DNA of 64,000 nt from Pomphorhynchus laevis (taxonomy: Eukaryota; Acanthocephala; Palaeacanthocephala; Echinorhynchida; Pomphorhynchidae). The stretch covers positions 1 to 64,000 of the forward strand of contig WNNJ02000325.1 in NCBI GenBank assembly GCA_012934845.2. Direction: 5' to 3'. The translations under genes and the position numbers were made by a program. Shown here in pieces: positions 9,230 through 19,837 of the stretch. Under the pieces are notes generated by a model, which did not search any database, was not told where the DNA came from, and saw nothing but the letters and a program-made list of their open reading frames with translations. How positions within the stretch are numbered: position 1 is the stretch's first letter; each line of letters starts with the position of its first letter.

Positions 9230-10022
9230 TAAATACAGAATGCAATTGCAAAAGTCTTAATTTGAAAAAATAAATGAACACTTATGCATATTCTAGAATT
9301 AATTAAAAATGGTTAATTAAGAAACGCAATCAAAAGGATATAAATATAGATTAAATAATATTAACGATGAAAATAAAATTTATAATTCGTTATATAATGA
9401 CATAAATGCTTATTTTGGTAAGTGGAATAATAGTAAAAGCTTAAATACATCAAAGATAAACATTTGGAAATATTTTTCATTAGGCGCAGTCGCGGCTAAT
9501 GCGGAACAACTTAAGAGAAATAAATACCGAAATTTTGACGAACAGCGATACTCGTTTAAGCCAGTGGCTGTGGAATCGCTAGGCGCAGTAAGGCCATGAG
9601 CAACAGCGTTCCTGCAGCAACTGGGTAATAAACTAAGGCGCACAACCGGACAACCGAACTCTTTTTAGTGGCTCATGCAGCGATTGAGCGTGGAGATGCA
9701 GTGAGGCAAAGCCGACTCTTCTTCATTGAGTCGGTTGGTGACCCTCTAATCTCGAATTATCACTTATGATTTTGTCTGTTTTAAACTTGCAATTTATAAT
9801 TATTTGATTAAATTCAAATTAAAATAAAAATAAAACAATTCTAAAAGGAAAGATAAAATTAATAAAGATATGTTTACAGAACTTACTAAATTAAAGGATA
9901 ACTATATAATAACAACTATTGATAAAGCTAGTAATAACTTTGTCTTCATATGCAAAAAGCTTTATTATGAAAAGCTTCAAAAAGCTTTATTTATTTATTA
10001 ATTCTAATGATTTAAATGTAAA
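9230..10022 (+). mobile_element. PLE-AT fragment (copy b), interrupted by a family D fragment
   Basis: 9230-9478 translates, with breaks, to the conserved N-terminal region of PLE-AT ('ECNCKS', 'GYKYRLNNIND', 'NIWK'). 9805-10022 continues with 'RKDKINKDM', 'LKDNYIITTIDKASNNFVF' and 'CKKLYYEK'. The 9483-9790 interval between them is unrelated family D sequence. The copy stops at 10022 and the next PLE-AT copy starts at once. Confidence 0.65.
9483..9790 (+). pseudogene. Family D C-terminal fragment inside PLE-AT
   Basis: The plus-strand translation gives 'EQQRNKYRNFDEQRYSFKP' and, after one residue, 'AVESLGAV', then 'FLQQLGNKLRRTTGQP', then 'QRLSVEMQ'. This is the 'KY..F.PVAVE..G....FL..LG' segment of the family whose better copy is at 54.31-54.62 kb. 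The fragment is clearly less AT-rich than the PLE around it. It contains stops and is not functional. Confidence 0.55.
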
Positions 10023-10028
10023 AAAGAT

Positions 10029-10945
10029 ATGTATATAAATGAACGATTAGAAATATTAAAACAACTTTTAAGTGATAATAAGCTAAAAGATCTTTATGTA
10101 AATATAAGAAGTTTTTCTAAAGATATCATATGTTCAATAAATCAAAAATTAATTAACGACTATGATAGGCTAAGTTGTATAATAGACAGTTATTGTGATA
10201 CAAAATACTATAATCGTACAATAAATGTTAATAATAACAATAGAAAATATACATTAACCATCAACTTCATTAATAAATGTATAGATAACATAAACATAGC
10301 CGGACTTTTAAATAATTCTAAAAGTAAAGAAATAATAGGGTCAGATTTAAGTAAATATATTCCTAAAATAAGGTATAAACTCCTACCACCATTAGGACGA
10401 AAAATTTGTAATTATAATAAAGAATTAAAATCAATATGTAACGATAATATTAGAAACATAATGGAAACAGAATGCAATTGTAAAAGTCTTAGTTTTGATA
10501 AAATAAATGAACATATATGTACCCATAATCTAGAATTAATTGAAAATTGTGAATTAAGAAAGCTGATATCAAAAGGGTATAAATATAGATTAAATAATAA
10601 CAACGACAAAAATAAAATTTACAATTCGTTATATAATAACTTAAATGATTACTTTAGTAAGCTGATTAATAGTGAAAGCTTGAATATATCTAAGATAAAC
10701 ATTTGAAAAGACTATATATTTTATAAAATTAAAAATAAAATGAAAATAACAAACAATTACAAAAGGAAAGATAAAATTAATAAAGATATGTATAAAGAAC
10801 TTACTAAATTAAAGGATAACTATATAATAACAACTATTGATAAAGCTAGTAATAACTTTGTCTTCATATGCAAAAAGCTTTATTATGATATACTAATGAA
10901 AGAGGTTAATTCTAATGATTTAAATGTAAATCCAACATATATAAA
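10029..10945 (+). mobile_element. PLE-AT copy c, N-terminal half of the RT protein
   Basis: Open frames 10029-10706 and 10740-10945 hold the N-terminus of PLE-AT: 'MYINERLEIL', 'YTLTINFINKCIDNINIAG', 'SKYIPKIRYKLLPPLGRKI', a cysteine pair 'ETECNCKSL', 'NEHICTHNLELI', 'CELRKLISKGYKYR', then 'TIDKASNNFVFICKKLYYD'. The last motif is the PLE/RT 'DKAS/DKGN' box. The element type resembles RT proteins common in aquatic invertebrates. The RT palm is missing: the copy ends at about 10945 where a LINE-B 3' end begins. A TGA in place of Trp separates the two open frames. Confidence 0.75.
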
Positions 10946-11830
10946 AAAGATTCATTTTTATGTGGAAAATGCGTGCCGGCGCGCGCTTACATGGCCACAA
11001 CAAATAAACAACAATCAAAGTCATGTGTAGAGAAGGTGGGATCGGAAGAGGTATTTGAATGTGATACAGGTGGGAGCGGATTGGACGTCGAGATGGAGCT
11101 TATTCCAGCCAAGATGGAGGCGACGAGGAAGGGTCGGAGACCGTAAATGTTGGAGTAATTCGGAACGTAGAATAAGATGGAATGATGGGAACGCAGCGAT
11201 AGAGAAGTTGGGCGAGTGTCGTTTAAGAAAGGGAATTTAATGAACGATGAGGAACTAACAGCGATGAGACGAAGAGTTACGAGAAGGCAGAGTTGGATGT
11301 GAATGCGAATGATGAACCAGGCTAGTTGGGCAAGATGTGCGGATGTGTGGTCGAAGTGAGGACACGTAGGAGCACTCGATCAGCGGAGTTTATGATGCGT
11401 TGTAGAGGTAGATGATGGATTTTATAGATTGGTGAAATGGCTGAGGCAGTAATCGATTTTAGGTTAGAGAAGCGATGAAAAAAGAAACATACAAGATTAG
11501 AAGTCGATAAGAGGACGAATACGGCGGATGTCACAGAGAATAAGTTTAGACGAGCGGACCTTGTCACGAAAGAAGGGTTAGACTCCTTTAAGTCTAACCC
11601 TTCTTAAAGAAGGGTTAAAAGGTGATTATTGAAATGAAAACCTAAGAAATTGAGATAATGGACTGTGAAGATGATTGATGAGTCAAAATATACAACGGGA
11701 GGAGATATGTTAGGTAGGCGGGGAAAGATCCACGTTATTTTGAACATGTCGAGGTTTAGAACGAGATGAATATGAGAGAGACGTTTATGTATTGAAGAAA
11801 GACAGTTATTATCATTGACTGAAAATTGGA
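10946..11830 (-). mobile_element. LINE-B fragment, 3' end of ORF2, old copy
   Basis: The 3' end is at about 10955-11010 ('gcgtgccggcgcgcgctta' on the plus strand), the same end found at 41.2, 44.9 and 53.45 kb. Sequence to about 11.79 kb matches the C-terminal part of LINE-B ORF2 in reversed sense, with many substitutions and frame breaks. The PLE-AT sequence stops where it begins, so it appears to have inserted there. The upstream part of the LINE is absent (5' truncated). Confidence 0.7.
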
Positions 11831-11835
11831 TTTAA

Positions 11836-14140
11836 ACATTGGATTTAAACTTTCTTGGTTATAACTACATACATTCCGCTCGCTTCGCTCTCGAACTGCA
11901 CTCGCAAACTGGTTGAACCATTCCTGCTGACAACTAATGTGAACAATGATTCAATATTTTTTCTCACAAATAAAAACACACGTGAAGAGCTTTTGCATGT
12001 CGATAACTCATCACTCAATAGTTCAAAAAATGGAAATCTAGAAGACCATCATACAACACAGAAAAACGAACCAATAAACTTCCACATTGACATACCTGAA
12101 CATAGGTTTTCAGCGAGATAAACAAAAATATGATAGTTCAAACGAGGACAGAGATAAGATCGCAAAACAATACACGATATTTACAAAGAGGTGGTTCACT
12201 AGATCCCTAATCACTTCCTGCTACCTGCCTGCAATGACACAAAAATTTTGTTTACATGCTATCCGAATGCTTTAAATGCTTCAATACGGATAATCAGAGA
12301 AGGGATGATCCTTTAGAGGAAATTACCGTTTTGTGTCAATTGATTTTACAACTAGTTGGAAGTTGAAAAATAAACTTCATAATAAAATCACTGTCGCGGA
12401 GAACAAAACTTCGGAAGAGTGGTGATTTTGGTAAACTTAAAGCTGAAAGCAGAATATTCAGAGTTAGACAAGAGCAACTGAACGCTACTACAACTGGTGA
12501 TAAATTAACTATAAAAAGAATTGCTACATTGATCAAAAGCGGCAAAATAGGAAAAGCATCTCGTGCTTTAAACTTTGATGGTGCAGGAGGTGTGCTAAAC
12601 ACGAATCAAATACTGAATAATTAGACGGTTTTATCAACGTTAAAAGATCTTAACCCTCCCTCTAAAATGATAAATAATGAATTCGTGCTCAAACACCACT
12701 TTGATAGAATAATTGAACATCATGAAATGCGGTTTGCAGATATCACGACTAATGACATCATTAGATCTGCTACTAATACAACAGGTTATGCAGGTCCCTC
12801 AGGAGCAGACGCTGATGAATGGAAGAATTTTATCACGAAACACGGTTTTGCTTCCCAACATCTAACATCAGAAATTTGCGAATTTGCGATCAAAATAAGT
12901 ACTGAAAAACTAGACTCTCAAAGACTAAATGCATACACAATATGTAGGCTCATCCCTCTTGATAAGAAACCGAGTTTGAAATCGGAGAATTATTGGACGA
13001 ACGATACTCAATCACATATCAAATGATGTAACATCTGTATGTCGAAATATACAACTATGTGTCGGACAACGATGTGAGACTGAAATAGCGGTTCACACTG
13101 TTAGAGAAGCCTTCAATAAGTCACCGGACTCATGCATATTTCTTATTGATGCCAAGAATGCATTCAACTGCATAAACAGACAACTAGCACTGAAACACAT
13201 AGATCACTTGTGCTTGTCACTAAAAACAATTCTTCAAAATATCTATAGTGCACCGTCAGATCTGACAGTAAATTGTATCACACTTCAGTAACAGGAGGGA
13301 TTCACACAAGGTGATCCATTATCAATGACAGCATTTGCTCTTGCATCATTGTCCATGATCGATAATCTCCAGAAAGTAGCTCTAACGCGAAAAATGTGTG
13401 GTATGCGGACGATAGCGGTTGTGTAGGCACGAAGGATCAGCTAGAGAAGATTTGGATTGAGCTTAACCGATGTGGCCCTGCATATGGTTTTCATGTAAAC
13501 ACTCAGAAGTGTATTTTGCTGACTCATCCCAATTATTGCTACAGAAATACTGCATTTTTCTCAGAACAAGGAGTGCAAATACGACAGGACGGTGTAAAGT
13601 ACCTTAGTAGCTTCGTGAAAACATCAAACTTTGTGCATGACGAATCCACAAAAGCAGTAAAGATGTGGGAGACAGAATTTGAGCGAATTAAAGATCTTGC
13701 AATAATAGAGGCCTTCGCTGCCTATATTATGTAACGAAAGCAGCTCAGCACAAGCAACTTTATTTGAAGCGAACATACGAGACCGAACATGAATGGTTTT
13801 TGCCACTCTAAATTAACCTATTTAAAGAACTTTTGACAGAAATGCTCGGTTATCTGCCTGATGATACTGAAGCCATGAAATTAGTCTCGCTACCGAGTAA
13901 ACTTGGAGGACTTGGTATACGGGAATCTGCGCTATGTAGCAATAATTCGAATTACACCAACTCCATTAGAATATGCTCGTCTATTATGAATGGTGTTTCA
14001 GCACCCGAACTGTTAAAAATACAGAAATAAATTATTAAACAAATAAGATTCGAGAATGAGATTAATGTACAAATTCGACGCAAGCAGATAATAGATTCTT
14101 CCGACAGAGATTTGAGCATAATATTCGATCGCGTGCCTCT
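11836..14140 (+). pseudogene. Family D retroelement: reverse transcriptase region
   Basis: Plus-strand translation in several frames: 'LIKSGKIGKASRALNFD' (about 12.53 kb), 'YAGPSGADADEWKNFI' (12.79 kb), 'YTICRLIPLDKKP' (12.94 kb), 'FLIDAKNAFNCINRQLAL' (13.14 kb, catalytic Asp), 'GFTQGDPLSMTAFALA' (13.30 kb), 'WYADDSGCVG' (13.40 kb, catalytic YADD) and 'LPSKLGGLGIRESAL' (13.89 kb). This order is that of a non-LTR-type RT with a QGDPL box. Several stops and frame changes make it a relic. The first 500 bp (ORF 11855-12121) is AT-poorer and may be its N-terminus, but I cannot prove that. The C-terminal REase-like domain is missing here. Confidence 0.65.
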
Positions 14141-14529
14141 AATCAGTTGATAAATTAAATCAGCTAACTGAGTCTACGTATTGTTATATAATTATAAAAT
14201 AAACAAAACATAATAATGCTAAATCAAAATTTAATAATTAAATAATAAAATTAATAATTGTTTTTAGATTTTCTATAATTTTAATCAAGTTAAAAAATAA
14301 AAATAAAAAATAAAAATAAAATTTAAAATAAACGTCATTTTTATGAATTGACTAATAAATAACAGACGTTGTATCAGAATAAGAATTAGAGGTCATCAGG
14401 AGGAACTGCTATGCTATCAGGTTTCGGCCCCTAACTCCTCTACCCAACATAGCAGCGAGGCCAAATACATGCTAATGATGTATTTCCTCTGAAATAACTA
14501 TCTAGTATCTTATTCTAATGCAAAGTATA

Positions 14530-14766
14530 TTATTTATTATCCATCCATAAAAATTTGCCACTTAAGAGTTTAAATTTATTCTTTATATTATTGTGTTGAT
14601 TTATATATTTTACTATTTTCTGCTTGATGTTATTTTTATAGTAACCTAGTTTAAAATATGTATCTATTAAATTATTTAAATGATTTTGAAGAAAGCCAAT
14701 ATCATTACATATTGTTGCAATTCTTAAAATTTCATTATTTAATGTATTATATTTTATATTATTCAC
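14530..14766 (-). CDS. C-terminal end of the PLE-AT RT protein
   Basis: Codes for 'NTLNNEILRIATICNDIGF', 'LNNLIDTYFKLGYYKNNIK' and 'LSGKFLWMDNK' plus stop. The same sequence follows directly after '...SCIPYNIKY' in the copy at 50.3-51.03 kb, which shows that the two parts were once continuous. Confidence 0.85.
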   Translation of the reverse strand: MNNIKYNTLNNEILRIATICNDIGFLQNHLNNLIDTYFKLGYYKNNIKQKIVKYINQHNNIKNKFKLLSGKFLWMDNK

Positions 14767-15652
14767 TGGTCGGTTTGATATTATCCTCGTGTGGTTGTTT
14801 GATTCCTATCAGCATCACTGTACACTACAATCAGCGTGGATGGACCTCATCAGCAGTGAGCCCACGCCTACATTTCGTGTTTCGGTCCTTTTACTGCTTT
14901 TGCTGATTCCTAGTCGCCGAAATGCTGGTTTATATTTGGCTTATATACCAAATTACACAATTAATGTGTTCTATATTTGGTGTGGGCGGTAACTACTATT
15001 CGCAATTCGAATCCACCACACACCGATTTTTTATTCCGTTTTTATACGAAATGTCACTGGACAGTAAACCGTAAGCTGTCTTGTTACTATTGTGATTATA
15101 TTGCATACACGAGCCGCTATTCTTCACTGGTCGGTTTGATATTATCCTCGTGTGGTTGTTTGATTCCTATCAGCATCACTGTACACTACAATCAGCGTGG
15201 ATGGACCTCATCAGCAGTGAGCCCACGCCTACATTTCGTGTTTCGGTCCTTTTACTGCTTTTGCTGATTCCTTGTCGCCGAAATGCTGGTTTATATTTGG
15301 CTTATATACCAAATTACACAATTAATGTGTTCTATATTTGGTGTGGGCGGTAACTACTATTCGCAATTCGAATCCACCACACACCGATTTTTTATTCCGT
15401 TTTTATACGAAATGTCACTGGACAGTAAACCGTAAGCTGTCTTTTTACTATTGTGATTATATTGCATACACGAGCCGCTATTCTCCACTGGTCGGTTTGA
15501 TATTATCCTCGTGTGGTTGTTTGATTCCTATCAGCATCACTGTACACTACAATCAGCGTGGATGGACCTCATCAGCAGTGAGCCCACGCCTACATTTCGT
15601 GTTTCGGTCTTTTTACTGCTTTTGCTGATTCCTTGTCGCCGAAATGCTGGTT
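14762..15652. mobile_element. 361-bp tandem element (about 2.5 units), retrozyme-like
   Basis: Unit starts at 14765, 15126 and 15487 give a 361-bp period; the third unit is partial. Units differ at only a few sites. The block sits inside PLE-AT coding sequence between identical 14-bp repeats (14748-14761 and 15653-15666, 'tatattttatatta'); undisturbed PLE-AT copies have this sequence once. It therefore inserted as a multimer, with target duplication. Each unit contains a hammerhead-like motif on the minus strand, the same sense as the host PLE. There is no credible protein: plus-strand frames recur only because the DNA recurs. Confidence 0.8.
14842..14888 (-). ncRNA. Permuted hammerhead-like motif in the 361-bp unit (also 15203-15249, 15564-15610)
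   Basis: Minus strand order: GGACC, GAAA, a possible stem III ACA/TGT closing a CGAAA loop, the NUH site GTA, about 15 nt with a GTG/CAC hairpin, CTGATGA, GGTCC. Stem II is five perfect pairs directly adjoining both core boxes. This is the type II hammerhead order. The weak point is stem I: the GTG/CAC hairpin is separated from the core by unpaired bases. The third unit has one change in stem II. Confidence 0.45.
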
Positions 15653-15655
15653 TAT

Positions 15656-17168
15656 ATTTTATATTATATGGTATGCATGAATGCTCATGCAAAAATATGT
15701 TTCTTGTAAATTTAAATATGTCATCTTTACGATATAAATTAATAGTAGTTTTAGTTAATGTTAATTTAATGTTCATATCTAGATATACACATTCTTTATC
15801 ATTAATATTGGTTTTGTTAAGAATAAGGCTTTCTGGATAAATGTTCTCACTAATTGAATAAAAATTATTAGAATTAAATACACATATATCATCAATGTAT
15901 CGAAATACATATTTCATATATTTATATTGTTTAGATTTAGTTTTTACACAGTTATGAACAAATTCATATTCTATATAGCTTAAAAACAAGTCAGCTATAA
16001 TTGGGCTTCTATTACCACCCATTGGAACACCTTTTACTTGTCTAAATATAGATGTCCCTACTTTTAAATAATTTTGATTTATCAAAATATTTAAGGATTC
16101 TATTAATTCAATTTTATCCATATATTTATATTTATTTGATGGTTTAATTTTTATTAGATAGGCGTTATAATTATTATAACATATATATGTATATCTTTTT
16201 CCGAATATAAGGTTAATTAATTTTACTAACGCTTCTTTAATATCTACTAAATCTAAATTTGTATAAAGCGTACTAAAATCGTATGTATTTATATTTTGAA
16301 AATTTATTCCTTTTGTCTGTTCTAAAAATTCTTTTGTAGAATTAATACTTAAATAGTGTTTTATACCAGTATTAATTTCGATTACCTTGCAATATTTTTT
16401 AAAATGTGCTTTAATTACTTTAAGTATTTTATTCATATAGACAGAAAGTGGTTTTAATGTACATTTAAACGCACTACATATGAACCTAGGTTTTATTGGA
16501 TTTTTATGTAATTTTGGATTCCAATATAATATAGGTATATTTTTATTATCTAATTCAACCTTTATACCCTTTTTATCCATTATAGAACAGTGACTTGTAA
16601 TAATTGTTTCTAAACTCAACTCACTACATTCATATGCTGGATTTACATTTAAATCATTAGAATTAACCTCTTTCATTAGTATATCATAATAAAGCTTTTT
16701 GCATATGAAGACAAAGTTATTACTAGCTTTATCAATAGTTGTTATTATATAGTTATCCTTTAATTTAGTAAGTTCTTTATACATATCTTTATTAATTTTA
16801 TCTTTCCTTTTATAATTGTTTGTTATTTTCATTTTATTTTTAATTTTATCAAATATATAATCTTTCCAAATTTTTATCTTAGATATATTCGAGCTTTCAC
16901 TATAAATCAGCTTACTAAAGTAATCATTTAAGTTATTATATAACGAACTGTAAATTTTATTTTTGTCGTTGTTGTTATTTAATCTATATTTATACCCTTT
17001 CGATAGCAGCTTTCTTAATTCACAATTTTCAATTAATTCTAGATTATGGGTACATATATGTTCATTTATTTTATCAAAACTAAGACTTTTACAATTGCAT
17101 TCTGTTTCCATTATGTTTCTAATATTATTGTTACATATTGATCTTCTGAATATATAATATTCGATCAT
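15656..17168 (-). CDS. PLE-AT reverse transcriptase (most of the protein)
   Basis: A continuous frame with: cysteine pair 'ETECNCKS', 'ELRKLLSKGYKYR', 'TIDKASNNFVFICKKLYYD', 'PILYWNPKLHKNPIKPRFI' (PLE/RT 'PKLHK' box), 'FSTLYTNLDLVDIKEALV' (catalytic Asp region), 'VKGVPMGGNRSPIIADLF', 'VFRYIDDICVF' (YIDD catalytic box) and 'VYLDMNIKL'. The enzyme would copy element RNA into DNA. No GIY-YIG domain follows: in uninterrupted copies the protein ends 'LSGKFLWMDNK'. The C-terminal 78 codons lie at 14530-14766 beyond the repeat insertion. Codon use is extremely A/T-ending. Confidence 0.85.
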
Positions 17169-18058
17169 GTCATGATCGAATAAAGCATTATTCGATCATG
17201 ACATTCCCCGGATGCTTGTAGCGTGGGTTGCTGATTTTCTGTCATCTAAGAGCTATATAGTACGGGTTGGTGATTGTTTTTCTTCTCGGCGTAATGTGAC
17301 TTTAGAGTTTCCTCAGGGGGAATGTGCTTGGCCCGTCACTTTTTAACATTTTCATCAACTCTCTGCTGAGTAAACTGCAATGCCAATATCTTGCTTTCGC
17401 AGATGACTTGAAAGTGTGGAGCACAATTAATTCTCCAAAGGATGTAGAGTTTCTGCAAAGTGATATTGATAGGATAGAAATTTGAAGTAGTCATACAGAA
17501 ATACTATTGAACGTCTCTAAGTGTGTTCACCTTCGTTTCGGGTATAGTTCTGTACCTGCCCGATATACTATAGAATCTTAAATAATTAATTGTGTATCTC
17601 ATGTGCGAGACCTTAGTATCATAACTCATTCTTCCTTGAAGTCTAGAATGGACACTGAACGTAGATGCGCGTCTGCCAGAAGAATGTTGTACTTGATAAA
17701 AAATTGCTTCAAGTTTGTGTCACGCACATGTTTTAGAATTCTATTTACTGCACTTGTAAAACCACATATTGAGTTCGCGATTCAAGCCAGTTTTCCAACG
17801 TCCAAAAAAGAGTTGAATGACTTAGAAAAAGATGCCCTGGTGACGCGATATAACTGGCAAACGATTGACGCAGGAAGAGAATGTGAATGCAGGAATCATC
17901 ATGATCTCGCAGGTATGTTATCATGCCGGACGGGTGGAGGGACAATTATTCGACACAATGCTATACGCGATGAACTTGCACGTCAACTAAAAAAGTTATG
18001 CCGTCACTCTTTCTCTGATCCAACTTTACAAAATGTTCCGGATAACTTAAAATTTGTT
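17159..18058 (+). mobile_element. LINE-A fragment (RT region), with a small 5' inversion
   Basis: The plus-strand translation reads 'FDHDIPRMLVAWVADFLSS', then 'FPQGECAWP', 'YLAFADDLKVWSTINS' (catalytic ADD), 'VHLRFGYSS' and, in the open frame 17603-18085, 'LMTHSSLKS'-like sequence and 'FAIQASFPTSKKELN'. This is the palm-to-thumb part of LINE-A ORF2, with stops. The first 20 bp or so appear twice, once inverted ('attcgatcatg' / 'catgatcgaat', 17159-17181), as left by twin priming. It ends inside the next PLE-AT copy. Confidence 0.65.
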
Positions 18059-18464
18059 CTTGTTTTTAAGCTTTATAGAATATGAATTTGTTCATAACAG
18101 TGTAAAAACTAAATCTTAACAATATAAATATATGAAATATATGTTTCGATACATTGATGATATATGTGTATTTAATTCTAATAATTTTTATTCAATTAGT
18201 GAACAAATTTATCCAGAAAGCTTTCTTCTTAACAAAACCGATATTAATGATAAAGAAGGTGTATACCTAGATATGAACATTAAATTAACATTAACTAAAA
18301 TAGTTAAAACTATATAGTTTAAACTATATACAAATAGTTTAAACTATCTTGTTATCCCTATTAACTACTTACAATTTGAGGCAGGAAGAATTTATTTTCG
18401 AGAAAAAGCATCCGGCTTACATCAGCTCACTCTCAATAAAAAAATATTTATAAAAAATATTTAC

Positions 18465-18545
18465 AGCTTAAACACACAAAATTCAAATACAGCTTAAACA
18501 CACAAAATTCAAATACAGCTTAAACACACAAAATTCAAACAAACA
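18465..18545. repeat. 26-27 bp direct repeat, three copies, in LINE-A 5' UTR
   Basis: 'acagcttaaacacacaaaat' followed by 'tcaaat' occurs three times in a row just before ORF1 of LINE-A copy 1. It is absent at the same place in copy 2, so it is a local expansion. Confidence 0.85.
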
Positions 18546-18553
18546 ACCTACAA

Positions 18554-19780
18554 ATGGGATCAAAATTTCGTAAACGAAGACAAGAGAAGACAGGCACAAC
18601 AATGGAAAAGACGAAAAATCCTCCGAAGTACACAACACAACAAGTTTGTTGTGACTCCTTGGATTGTGATGTCTGGACAACCGTCTCAATTCAGGATTCC
18701 GAGCAATCGACTATGTGTGATAAGAAATTTATTTGTGGATATTGCAGCGCTTCGATTTTATTGCGAAATATCTCAAGGATCACATTGAATAATTCCGATA
18801 TCATATTTGCTGCTGATACGTCCAGATAATCCAATGATGTTCACTCCGTCGGTTAAAGTTGTGCAGCACTTAAAGATGTAACTCAGACGAATGATCTATC
18901 GAGTGAAGATTGTCAATCTATGGCAAGTCAGGATATTGTGTCTAATCATACCTATGATGGGGACCTGAGAGATACAAAAAACACCAGCCCTATACACCCA
19001 GATGATATGATATCGAATTTCACAATTAGTAAAATCATGTCTAGTTTGGGTATGGAAACTGAGTCGGAAATATTAATTACTAAAGAAGCTGTCAATTCCG
19101 TTGACAAGTTACGATCCACATACCCTACCTCACCTTCTCTCACGAAGCAATCAGATAACAATGATATAGACTCTCATTGTATCGAAATTCCACACCAGGT
19201 TGCAATCGAGGGTGAACAGTCTAGAAAAGTTTTTAGTGAACAGCCTAGAAAAGTTTTCAGTCAGATATTCTCTCAACGACAAACTGATCCACTAAATAGT
19301 CACAAGTCATTCTTATCCAGCAAGTCTAATGAATCTTCCCGGGATCGGTGTTTGAATATTACGAACGTTCTCGAGTCGTCGTCTGATGTGGCTCAATCTC
19401 GAGTGGACCATGATGTTGAACAATTCCAAAAAATATTGAGAGTTATTATTTTTCCAGAAGATCCATATATTTCAGAAGTTCGCCCTATTGCGATATTTAG
19501 GATAGGCCGTCGCAACAATCTTGAAGAACTTTCTCGCTTGATGAAAGTTGTCTTTCGTACATCCTTAGTGGTCCGTGAGTTGTTAAAACGTAGATCTAAA
19601 CTGAGGCAGTCCCCATTTCGATTGTTGACAGATATGTCTTTCGCTGAGCGTTGTCTCTAGCGTGTTGCTCGGACCGAGCTAAATGCTTTGATAGAATCTG
19701 GAGAAACTGATCTGCATATTGTAAATTTTCGGGTAGTTCGGCGTCGTCCACGATTGAGATGGCCCCCGCTATGAAAACTT
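18554..19780 (+). pseudogene. LINE-A copy 1 ORF1 (zinc finger plus RNA-binding region), broken
   Basis: The first open frame (18554-18829) has 'CDSLDCDVWTTVSI' and 'FICGYCSASILL', a CxxxxC...CxxC finger at the same place as in copy 2. The second (18920-19660) ends with 'DRCLNITNVLESS', 'DVEQFQKILRVI', 'PIAIFRIGRR' and 'SPFRLLTDMSFAERCL'. This C-terminal half matches the nucleic-acid-binding part of copy 2 ORF1. A stop at about 18829 and a change at about 19660 interrupt it. ORF1 proteins of LINEs bind element RNA. Confidence 0.7.
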
Positions 19781-19837
19781 TTTCTGAGGAATTGTAAGAT
19801 AAGACCCAATGCGCCATATCGTAAAAATAACAATTGG

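Larger units (their letters stand above)
14160..17145 (-). mobile_element. PLE-AT copy d, interrupted by the 361-bp tandem element
   Basis: Minus strand: coding from about 17145 to 15656, resuming 14766-14530, then the terminal module (about 14510-14385) and tail to about 14160. It is truncated at its 5' side within 'NIRNIMETECNC'. The coding sequence is broken between '...CIPYNIKY' and 'NTLNNEILRIA' by 891 bp of tandem repeat flanked by a 14-bp duplication. Otherwise the ORF is intact over about 500 codons, so this copy is young. Confidence 0.85.

Noticed and set aside
13848-13875. CTGATGA followed by GAAA near 13.85 kb
   Set aside because: It lies in family D coding sequence ('LPDDTEAMKL') and has no stem II.
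14789-15840. Repeated plus-strand ORFs in the 361-bp array
   Set aside because: They recur only because the DNA is tandemly repeated, and they are antisense to the hammerhead-like motif and to the host PLE.
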